A stretch of DNA of 64,000 bases from Tubulanus polymorphus. Taxonomy: Eukaryota; Nemertea; Palaeonemertea; Tubulaniformes; Tubulanidae. The notes under the pieces were generated by a model. The model was not told where the DNA came from and did not search any database. It saw nothing but the letters and a program-made list of their open reading frames with translations. Location: the NCBI RefSeq assembly GCF_964204645.1, contig NC_134032.1:1514916-1578915 (forward strand), in the 5' to 3' direction. Position 1 is the stretch's first letter, and each line of letters opens with the position of its first letter. Both the position numbers and the translations under genes were made by a program. Below, one piece after another: positions 56,801-64,000 of the stretch.

Positions 56801-59800
56801 GTCTCGAGTGTGGTGTGGCAAAAATAAACAACACAATCATCACAATCAAATTCAAAATATCAGTGACGGTGATACGTATCAATAATATTGGTGCGTAATG
56901 ACAAGAAAAAAAAATTCATTTCATATAAATCCTGTATTTCATCATATAGAACTCTCAAATCAAATGGAACCACACTGGAATCTCGGGGATGGAGCGCCAC
57001 CTTGGAATCTCGCTCACGGAACGACACTGTAATCTCAGGCATGGAGCGCCACCTCGGAGGTTGCGGCGCGTATGTCAGTTGGTGTAGTTCATTTCCGGTT
57101 TAAAAGTCATTCACGCAAAGAAGAGAAGAAAATGAGACGCAATAACAAACAAAAGGTAGGTATCAAAATAAGTTGTTATATTGTAGCTTTCAGCTACTAA
57201 TGCCTATTTCAACCAGACTTGAGAGCATTCCAGGTGGCCTAGCTCGCTCATTTATGGTAATACATACCTGATAAAGGTCTTATTAGGACCAGAAAGGACT
57301 GGCAGTCGACCTAAATCATCATTTTTTAATCCATTTGAAACTGTATTGAAGGATATCCAAAAAGTCTGCATTGAAATGGGTTCATGAGAGAAAATAGACC
57401 TTAGATTTGAAAGTTTAACAATATGTTTCCATGCCTACCAACTGAAGTTTGGTACGTAGGCATGGAAACATATTGTTAAACTTTCAAATCATGGAGTCAC
57501 TTCTCTTCATTTAACCCCTTTCAGTGAAGACTTTTTGGATATCCTTCAATACAGTTTCAAATGGATTAGAAAATGATGTTTAAGGTCAACTGCCAGTCCT
57601 TTCTGGTCCTAATAAGACCTTTATCAGGGGTATGTACTACCATAAATGAGCGAGCTAGGCCACCTGCCGGAATGCTCTCGAGTCAGGTTGAAATTGACAT
57701 TACTCCTAGTTTAGTGTATGTGTGTATGGGTTGAACGTGTCACGAGCAGAGCCCCAAATTGACGTCCTCCCTCGGCGGGATTCGAACCTGATCGCATCAC
57801 TACACTCAGCCACGGCACGAAACCCTGCCACAGTAGACCGGGCGCGCAGGCTCATGCGCAGCTTAGATGATGTCATTATTAGCCAATCAGATATCCCGTT
57901 TTATTAGAATCCGGGTTTTCCCATTTATAGTTCTTCCGCGAAATTTATATTCTATATCCGAGCATTTATGATGCGAGGAGGTCATTCGACAAGTGACTTT
58001 TTAGTATTCAGATATGAATCCAATTTTACTTGTCGTCCATAGTGTCCACTTCTTCTTTCCCCTCCCCTGATGATCCCTGATGATTTGATTCTATCCAATT
58101 TTTCAGTTCTGATTAGAAGAATTTTGAGACATGGAGAGAAAGAGGATGAATTCATGAAGATCGAGAAAAACAAGATGTTTCTATCGTAGAAAGGGTTCTC
58201 AACGACAGGTACTACATTCTATTGGTTCCCTTAACTTGCACTTGCTCAAATCTGATTTCCGAATCTCCCTGTCCCTTTCATTTTCTTGAATCACATAACA
58301 ATTCAAGGTTTTCTGTTTTAAACCTTTCAGTGCTGACTAATTAATACCCTATCGTGCTGGAGATAATTTGAAATATTTGAAAAATTCCACCCTAGTGTTT
58401 TGAATAACGGGAATACCACTATAGTGCGTCTACACCGCGGTGCAGTATATCATTAGTTACTAGTATTTCACTATGTTTGACAGGTGCTGCCATCTTTCAA
58501 TAGAGATAAAAACTAATTACACCAAAACACCGCAGTGCGGTGTACTAGCAAAATCCATCACCGATTCATACACCGCACTGCGGCATAGACGCACAGAAAG
58601 GGTTAACAAGCTTTTCAGTTTTTTACATTGTTTTTAGATGTATGTGATCTTGCCGTTGAATTTTTTTTCTCTAATTTCCAGTCAGCGATTGAAGTTATTC
58701 CATTTTTGTTGAGGCGAGGTGCGAGCATGTTTCTGACCGATCAATTTTGCCAGGACTCCCTCGAATCTCATTTTGGTCTACACCGGAATAACAGCTGAAA
58801 ATCCCACAATGTGGACTTAGGGTATGTGATCAATCATCATTTTCCTTTGTTTTTTGCTTCAATTTAAGGAATAATCAATTCCTAGTATAATCCTCACAAT
58901 GGTCTGTTTGATATTGCTGTCTATAGATACCAGGATAAAACGAAATCTTGCGCTGGCTATTTTACTGAAAGCAAAGGAAGAGTTATAGGAAAGTGTCACA
59001 ACAATCAATGCTTGGTTGATGAAACACCAATCCCCAAGATCAAGAGAACAAGAACTAAAAAGGTAAAGTTTTCATTATTTATTTAGACAATTTTGCACGC
59101 AATGTTCCTTACTTTTCGTTTTATTCCTGACCGCATCTAGCATAATAATTTCACATTTATGATGGGTTCTTATCTTGAAATACAATTTCAACATGCTTTC
59201 AAGCGCTGTTTCTTTCCGTTGATCTTGGTAATCAGTTGTCGATGTTAAATTGTGGAAACAATCCTGTGTGGTCAGTTGAGTTCCACGTCTCTAAAAACAT
59301 TTTCAAATTCCGCAAACAAACTTCTGGCATCGGAAGTCGTGTTCGTTAGTCGCGCGTGTGTTTTTGCCTCGAGGAGAGTTCCTTGTTGCGGTTCATCAAA
59401 GTTTGTAGCACCTCTTTGACTCGGGTATTTTTTTATCTTTTTTTTTCACTATGCTAACAACGCATCGACCTGTCGCATTCCGCAGATGTGCTGACAGTAA
59501 CACACTAGCGGACGCGTCATAAGCGACAAAGGCAACATCAGCATTGAACACCTGCAGTCACATCCCGCATGGTAAGTTGATGTTCTTAGGCTAAAAAAAA
59601 ATGATACCTTGTTTCTCCGCTCTGCTGAGCTTGAATGTTGACCCGGCCGGCCGCCTATCTACCCTATACATTACTTTTTTTTAAATCGTGATCAATTTTA
59701 CCATAACAGACCTGGCCGCTATAGAAATGAACTGTTTACAAATTTTATCATATTTTACTAAAATGACCCGACCGATGCGGAGAAACAAGGTATCATTTTT

Positions 59801-62800
59801 GTTTAGCCTTAGTTATTTTTGTTATATCCGCCAATTTTCCGCCGCTGGCCGTTTCGAAAAAGGCTTTCTGCGACGCCTCTCTGCTTAAACCAGATATCTT
59901 TGAAGTCTTTTTTTTTCTTTGTTTATCGTTGAAGTCTTTTTTTTTCTATGTTTATCTTTGAAGTCTTAGTTAAGGCATTATTTAATTAAGGGACTGAAAG
60001 TAGAAAAAACAACGTTAACGACTCCAGAGTCTTGTAAATTACGTACATTTCAATAATGTGACCTAAAACGGGAAATGTAATTTTCTCGACAATTTTTAAC
60101 GCAACCATTTAAATCGTGAATTACAATTACTTTTCATCCTTTTTTTTAGTTCATTAGCTGCGTGGTAAAATATGATGTCGTTGAGAACCTTCTCCAGGTA
60201 AGATGTCACCTGCGATTGCTGTGAAAGACAAGACATTCCGTTAAATGCGCGCTCTAAATTGCTATTAATTAAATTCACCGATTCAGCGTAGATGTGTTTT
60301 TGAAGCATTCCACTTCATTGTACTTAGTTAGATGTGCATTTAAAACTCTATAAATAAAAAAAAAAATAAAAAAATACAAAGAAAACTTGCCATACAAAGA
60401 AATACCCTAGTTTCTCAAGAAAGTCAAATGCCGCCCGCGTCATGAAAAAAGTCCCTGATAAAAATTGAAAACACAAATGCGCTCGCCCGCGTCGGCAAAG
60501 CATCGATCGTCTTCTTTTTATGAAAATTAAAACCCGCTCGCCCGCATAGCTGTATAGCATACGGCAGTGGTTTTTTTTCTGCTGGAGTTTGTATGCTCAT
60601 CCACCACGTACTGGTAATCCACATTTACGATGACAAACACAGCTTCCTTTTACTTCATTTCGAGGAAGCGTGAAAATAGCAAAAATGATTGTCTAAGTCT
60701 CGATAAAATGAGCCTGATTTTATATTTAAAAAAAGTTCCCTCCCGCGTCTGTTCTATAAGTGTCAGGTTGAGCTTTTTATTTGAAAAAAGTAATGAAAAT
60801 AAAATTCGCCCGCCCTCATCACTTTCCAGAAAAAAATCTGATGAGAAACTAGGGTATTTCTTTGTGTGGCCTTAGATGTGCATTTAAAACTCTATCGAGT
60901 AGGCTACTCTACTATCATGTTATTTTTGTGGTGTATTATGGTGTATTCAATCAAAGATTTTCAACAAATTTTAAAATAAAGATAGTATTTATTTAATGAT
61001 TATAGTTTTTGTGATTTATATGAGAAGTTTATCTCGATGTAGGAGCTACCAGCAAGTTGATGCTACATGTACTTACACTTATCAGACAACTTGAATGGGA
61101 ACATACTTTTTTCTGGTTGGGTGTCGATGTCTTCAAGAACAATTAGCAAAGTATCTCGTCAAGTTTCTTCTGAAATATGAGTTACACGAATTCGTATTGA
61201 TGGCATGAAAAGTAATCCAGTCTGATGTTACTAAGACCAGAACTTCCTACTGTACTTTCTAGAAGCTTCATTTCGATGAGGAATTGACTATTATTATGAC
61301 TGCGCCGACTGAGATTTCTCAAGAAATGCCATAAAAGAGACGAAGTCTATCATAAGATTAGATGGTCGTCTGTACAAAAGTACTGTGGGCGTAGAGAGGC
61401 CTGTTCTGAGCAAGTACCGGGCGCAATAGGCCTACTAGTACTACTAGACCGGCAACTGCTCGAATATTTGATGTTACAAGTACCGGTAGTCAGATATCTT
61501 GGCTTTCGTAAAAATCGGTTTTGTTAAGCATTTAATCATCTTGGGATAAATGAAAACCTTGCTCAACTTAAAAAACACATTTAAAAAAGAAAATAGCAAT
61601 TAAAAACGCACCTCTATCGGAAATTCCATGATTTGTGTACGCTAGCGACCAGCTACCGGAAATCAAGTACCCCAACTCTCGTTGACATCTCGCCAGCCCA
61701 TGCTCACAGCATCCATTACATCGAAGTCTCGCGTGAGTTGGCGCCGTTCCATTCGATTTTAGTTCTAAGATTTCATCAGGTTTTTCGACGATGAAAAACA
61801 CATATTTGAATTCCGACAGTGCAACGACACAAACATGCGCGCGCGAGGTGAGAAGAGAGAAGATAGACCTATATACCTGTTTGCTGCCTTCGACGAACTC
61901 TTTACATCCGGCGTGACACGGCGAGAAATACATGAGACCATCGACTCCACAAACAGGATCATACCTCGATCTGCTGCAATCACAGGCCTCGTTACAGCGG
62001 TGATTCAGGTCGTACAGAATCGCCGAATCATCGCCCACGGTACTGCAAGTAGAGAATCTCATAACAAGATCGAGTTTTAGTAATTTATTCGGCGTTCTAA
62101 CTATAATCCCTCAGTCTCCCTCCTATAATCTATTATCCCTCCAAGTCTTCTCAGGAATACGGATGTTTGTTTGTACGAAATCCCAGTTTATTATCTCACG
62201 TTTTTTTTTTGGATAACCAGCCAGTTACAGGCTTAGTTTAGAGATACAAACAACCACGAACTTCAGGACCCAGTTTCACGAAAAAGTTAAAGCCCTAAAA
62301 CGGTTAAGTTTGAATTGTTGTCCTCATTGAAAACATGAAGTAACTATCGGCTATTACACCAAAAATTAACTTTAATAATTAGTGAAACTGGGCTCAGGGC
62401 ACCAGAAAAAAGTGTTCGTTATAAATGACGGAAATGATAAGGAGACCGGGAACCAGAATAATCGTTCATTGTAGTTTGTTCGTTTGCTAAGAGGTCTGCT
62501 GTTTTTAACCGATAGTATTTCATGACGATGATCTGCAGGAAGGAACTAGGAGCTCAGCCCTTTCTCAACACATGTGCATCTAAGGCTAAACAAAAATGAT
62601 ACCTTGTTTCTCCGCAGCGGCCGGGTCATTTTTGTAAAATATGATAAAATTTATAAACAGTTCATTTCTATAGCGGCCGGGTCTGTTATGGTAAAATTGA
62701 TCACGATTTTAAAAAAAAAGTAATGTATAGGGTAGATAGGCGGCCGGCCGGGTCAACATTTAAGCTCAGCAGAGCGGAGAAACAAGGTATCAATTTTTTT

Positions 62801-64000
62801 TTAGCCTAACAATTTCGAATTAGAACTTTATTCGGAACGGACCTGTTTAGATAGGGCCGGTTGACGCCAGCGAATCCTACATTCGAACATTGAATGAAGA
62901 ATATCATCAGCAACAGTAGAACGGCCGATGCGGTGCCCATGCACATCTTCAAGATACCCGAACATTTCAACTGGAACCGTTTAACTAAGTAACCGCCGAG
63001 GAATGTACCACCGCCACCTGCAGGTATCATCGTGAACCCTACCAACGATATAATACATATCAATCGATCGCTGAATTCATGAATATGCAAATTTCTATTG
63101 ATTTTAAAAGTTGTTGTAAAACCTACCGATAAGTTGAGCTGCCCAGCCAGCAGAAATACTGAATTGTGATTCAATAAACTTAGGGGCAAATACTGTAAAC
63201 CCACTCAATAATAAACCTGCAAAACATAGAACATAGTATAACACCCGAAAAGAGATCTAAAAATCGATCTGAATTATCGATTGATGTTTGAGTAAAGTCT
63301 AAGATATTCAAAGTTGATTTAGAATGAACAACCGGGGAACCTAGTTCTAACCGCTGGGGAAAAATAAAAAGTTCGTAATATCCGTTGGTTCGTCAGAGAT
63401 CCGTTTGACATCATTTATACCGTGTATGAATGAAAAGGAAATAGCCCTGGTGTGATGAAACCCAAACCGACTGGTTTCATTCGAGCTGGCCTACTTTATT
63501 GAAATATATAATACTGTCAGCTTATGAATCGCTAATTGATAAATCATGAAATGAAATATATATGAATGTAAACCCTGTGTAATTTGATTAGGATTAGGAT
63601 TAGGATTTTATTTAAACTCCAACCGTTTCTATGGTACATGGAGGGAGACTTATACAAAGTATACAATATTTACAATTAACAGAAAGTATAATAAACTTGT
63701 CTTGATAAAATATAACAAAGTTATTAACAATATATATATACACTATTTACAACATACTAATTATTGGAGGGATCTATATACATCTAAGCCTTTTTTTTAA
63801 TGAATTTTGCAAGGTGGATTGTAGGATTTTTTACGTTACAGCTCGTCACGCCATCTGGCGGGATGATGGCCCGTTTTGACGATATGAAAATAACTACATT
63901 CTTACCTTCAACAGCACCAGCCATGTTCAAACACATAAACGTTGGATTGTTGAGTAATACTTTGACGGCGATGGCGATACTTTTAACGCCTTGTTTCTGA
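53461..64000 (-). CDS. Organic anion transporting polypeptide (OATP/SLCO family), 3' part
   Basis: Multi-pass plasma-membrane transporter that exchanges amphipathic organic anions. Exons on the minus strand: >=64000-63906, 63216-63127, 63038-62843, 62042-61877, 55456-55278, 54844-54780, 53879-53461. All phases match and give about 402 residues, roughly the C-terminal 60% of a typical 650-720-residue OATP; the first half lies off the right edge. Seen: NPTF(M)...AGA.EG into TM7, [32 protein letters not shown], the Kazal-like loop between TM9 and TM10 with ten cysteines, TM10, [31 protein letters not shown]12 and a cytoplasmic tail. The IAFG..ID..C.LWQ motif leans to the SLCO4 branch, but I cannot assign a member. 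Confidence 0.95.
54063..54698. mobile_element. TIR-flanked tandem-array element in the last OATP intron
   Basis: Terminal inverted repeats of about 77 bp: left from 54063 (gatgaggagagaatcccaca ... gatagtagtttatttcaacg), right ending 54698 as its reverse complement with about three mismatches. Between them sits the 69-bp array. No protein is encoded. No convincing target-site duplication seen. Confidence 0.85.
54246..54640 (+). repeat. 69-bp tandem array with hammerhead-like core
   Basis: About 5.7 copies of attcctgaagatgactatta, ggatatagtcgaaacgttga, ataaactacactagctcaag, gaatacagt. Each unit has ctgaaga, one t, stem gactat/atagtc, then gaaac. The repeat junction forms another stem (ggaatac/gtattcc), and ttga/tcaa can pair. 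Copies differ at one or two sites, mostly around the base after gaaacgtt. Confidence 0.95.
54780..54844 (-). CDS. OATP exon: RSFALGIQW segment
   Basis: 65 bp; acceptor cgaatatttcag, donor ttag|gtaagg. In the joined frame: [21 protein letters not shown] then G. The (R)SFALG.QW...R.LG.IP.P string is one of the most conserved OATP blocks. Phase 2 in, 1 out. Confidence 0.96.
55278..55456 (-). CDS. OATP exon: end of Kazal-like loop and TM10
   Basis: Acceptor cgcttttttag, donor cag|gtataa. Reads [17 protein letters not shown], then GKCESGC (the last four loop cysteines) and a strongly hydrophobic helix ([20 protein letters not shown]), ending MPALSATLR. Phase 0 in, 2 out. Confidence 0.96.
55457..57195. 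other. OATP large intron, left part: no exon seen
   Basis: Several tRNA-like strings (gggactcgaaccagg at 55606, ggattcgaacccacatgcc at 56553) without full tRNA structure. A short ATG-led exon-like segment at 57132-57155 (+) followed by gtaggt is not convincing on its own. Confidence 0.45.
57196..57712. mobile_element. Giant fold-back (about 245-bp arms)
   Basis: Left arm (caaccagacttgagagcatt ... gtttccatgcctacc) is repeated inverted on the right (ggtacgtaggcatggaaaca ... gagagcattcc complement), about 92% alike, with a centre of about 15 bases at 57437-57455. Each arm is homologous to the single element at 11488-11822, so this is two copies head to head. Transcribed from either strand it would give a long double-stranded hairpin. 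Confidence 0.93.
57713..58321. other. OATP large intron: no exon seen
   Basis: A tRNA-like minus-strand string (gatcaggttcgaatcccgcc near 57775-57795) may be a SINE head. Nothing else recognised. Confidence 0.4.
58322..58602. mobile_element. piggyBac-type MITE with TTAA target sites
   Basis: 281 bp flanked by ttaa on both sides (58318-58321, 58603-58606). Ends: acctttcagtgctgac on the left, and on the right the complement of ccctttctgtgcgtct. An inner pair (gtgcgtctacaccgcggtgc and its partner near 58571-58593) extends the inverted structure. TTAA duplication with CCCTTT-type ends is the known hallmark of piggyBac relatives. Confidence 0.85.
58682..59065 (+). pseudogene. P-element/THAP-like transposase relic
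   Basis: After an acceptor-like tttcca(g), the frame reads [20 protein letters not shown] then [16 protein letters not shown], close to the (L)T...QD.LE..FG..R block near the C-terminus of P-element and THAP9-type transposases. An in-frame TGA follows at the spot where relatives have a Gly/Arg stretch. Removing a possible intron (about 58820-58932) gives [19 protein letters not shown] and a basic tail ([10 protein letters not shown]). The stop and isolation mark it as dead. Opposite in strand to the host OATP gene. Confidence 0.55.
59066..59588. other. OATP large intron: no exon seen
   Basis: Mixed sequence. An exon-like segment at 59487-59570 (+), between cattccgcag and gtaagt, has stops in all frames that could matter and is not called. 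Confidence 0.45.
59589..59808 (+). mobile_element. PIF/Harbinger-like MITE, copy 2
   Basis: 220 bp, about 95% like copy 1 (27226), flanked by TTA on both sides (59586-59588, 59809-59811). Left end ggctaaaaaaaaatgatacc, right end ggtatcatttttgtttagcc. Confidence 0.95.
59809..61876. other. OATP large intron, right part: no exon seen
   Basis: A degenerate inverted pair lies at about 60385-60885: aagaaataccctagtttctc on the left and gagaaactagggtatttctt on the right, with matching ctcgcccgc/gcgggcg blocks, probably another fold-back element about 500 bp long. No coding exon found. Confidence 0.5.
60385..60890. mobile_element. Degenerate long inverted repeat
   Basis: Ends are near-perfect complements: ccatacaaagaaataccctagtttctc at the left, gagaaactagggtatttctttgtgtgg at the right (27 bases with one mismatch). 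cgctcgcccgc-type boxes inside occur on both arms. No transposase. Confidence 0.7.
61877..62042 (-). CDS. OATP exon: Kazal-like extracellular domain
   Basis: Acceptor ctctacttgcag, donor cag|gtatat. Reads [56 protein letters not shown]. The C.C....Y.PVCG.DG..Y.SPC.AGC pattern is the Kazal-type cysteine framework found in the large fifth extracellular loop of all OATPs. It holds six of the ten loop cysteines; the rest are in the next exon. Phase 2 in, 0 out. Confidence 0.97.
62264..62399. mobile_element. MITE (GGACCCAGTTTCACGAA ends)
   Basis: Starts caggacccagtttcacgaaa and ends tagtgaaactgggctcaggg; ttaaagccc/ttaacttt inner blocks. Same superfamily as 13791 and 45577. Confidence 0.8.
62584..62806 (-). 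mobile_element. PIF/Harbinger-like MITE, copy 3 (inverted)
   Basis: 223 bp, inverted relative to copies 1 and 2, flanked by TAA on both sides (62581-62583, 62807-62809). It ends only 36 bp from the donor of the OATP exon at 62843, so it sits within the immediate splicing neighbourhood. Confidence 0.95.
62843..63038 (-). CDS. OATP exon: TM8-TM9 region
   Basis: Acceptor tatcgttggtag, donor acag|gtccgt. Reads [35 protein letters not shown], a hydrophobic helix ([15 protein letters not shown]) and [15 protein letters not shown](Y)LVKRF and the trailing AGV...Y are typical. Phase 1 in, 2 out; joins the Kazal exon to give S at the border. The pyrimidine tract of the acceptor is weak, but the protein match fixes it. 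Confidence 0.95.
63127..63216 (-). CDS. OATP exon: TM7 region
   Basis: Acceptor tctatgttttgcag, donor tcg|gtaggt. Reads [20 protein letters not shown] then [10 protein letters not shown]. The F.PKFIE.QF..S...A..L.G string is invariant in OATPs. Phase 1 in, 1 out. Confidence 0.97.
63587..63665 (+). repeat. (GATTAG)n plus CTCCAACC.TTTCTATGGTACATGGAGG element
   Basis: Second copy of the 28012 repeat: ttaggattaggattaggatt, then ttatttaaactccaaccgtt tctatggtacatggaggga. In the OATP intron. Confidence 0.7.
63906..64000 (-). CDS. OATP exon (partial, cut by window edge)
   Basis: Donor gaag|gtaaga at 63906. Reads [20 protein letters not shown] then [12 protein letters not shown]. The KxLLxNPTF...L.AGA.EG block precedes TM7 in OATPs. 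Its acceptor lies beyond 64000. Confidence 0.93.

Noticed and set aside
59487-59570. Exon-like segment with acceptor and donor
   Set aside because: Stops in all relevant frames and no partner exons.

Overview
This is a eukaryotic, invertebrate-type genomic window. It has introns with GT-AG borders, abundant micro- and minisatellites, MITEs with recognisable target-site duplications, tRNA-headed SINE-like copies and animal-specific gene families. The repeat style and the anion-channel and transporter sequences fit a marine lophotrochozoan (mollusc, nemertean, annelid or relative). That placement is inference; no species can be named from the sequence alone. Only two protein-coding genes can be supported. 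They are convergent.

Region 1 (1-16.8 kb) is intergenic and repeat-rich: 42-bp, 92-bp, 33-bp, 63-bp, 24-bp and 44-bp tandem arrays, a SINE-like copy, a family of palindromic MITEs, and recurring modules that end in a perfect CRE (TGACGTCA). No gene could be built here.

Region 2 (16.86-50.3 kb, + strand) is one Cys-loop ligand-gated anion channel gene (glycine/glutamate-gated chloride channel type). I rebuilt it exon by exon with matching splice phases. It has a signal peptide, Cys-loop, loop C cysteine pair, and M1-M3 with the PAR anion-selectivity motif. Two features stand out: a tandem pair of interchangeable exons (29097-29231 and 29300-29431) that swap the ligand-site loops B, F and part of C, and three separate, complete alternative last exons (40121, 47339, 49740), each encoding its own end of the intracellular loop, M4 and stop codon. 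One or two small phase-0 cassette exons lie between M3 and M4. Introns are filled with minisatellites (28.4-28.9 kb, 33.7-34.2 kb, 35.15-36.2 kb) and (TA)n tracts.

Region 3 (53.1 kb to the right edge, - strand) is the 3' part of an organic anion transporting polypeptide gene (OATP/SLCO). Seven exons join in frame to about 402 residues, including the ten-cysteine Kazal-like extracellular loop; the 5' part lies beyond 64000. Its 6.4-kb intron holds a giant fold-back repeat, a piggyBac-type MITE, a P-element/THAP-like transposase relic and a Harbinger-type MITE. Its last intron holds a TIR-flanked tandem array whose unit carries hammerhead-ribozyme-like core bases.

The two genes are not known to act together; one is a synaptic-type chloride channel and the other a membrane transporter. 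The item most likely to be new is the combined alternative-exon layout of the Cys-loop gene. The second is the TIR-bounded hammerhead-like array.
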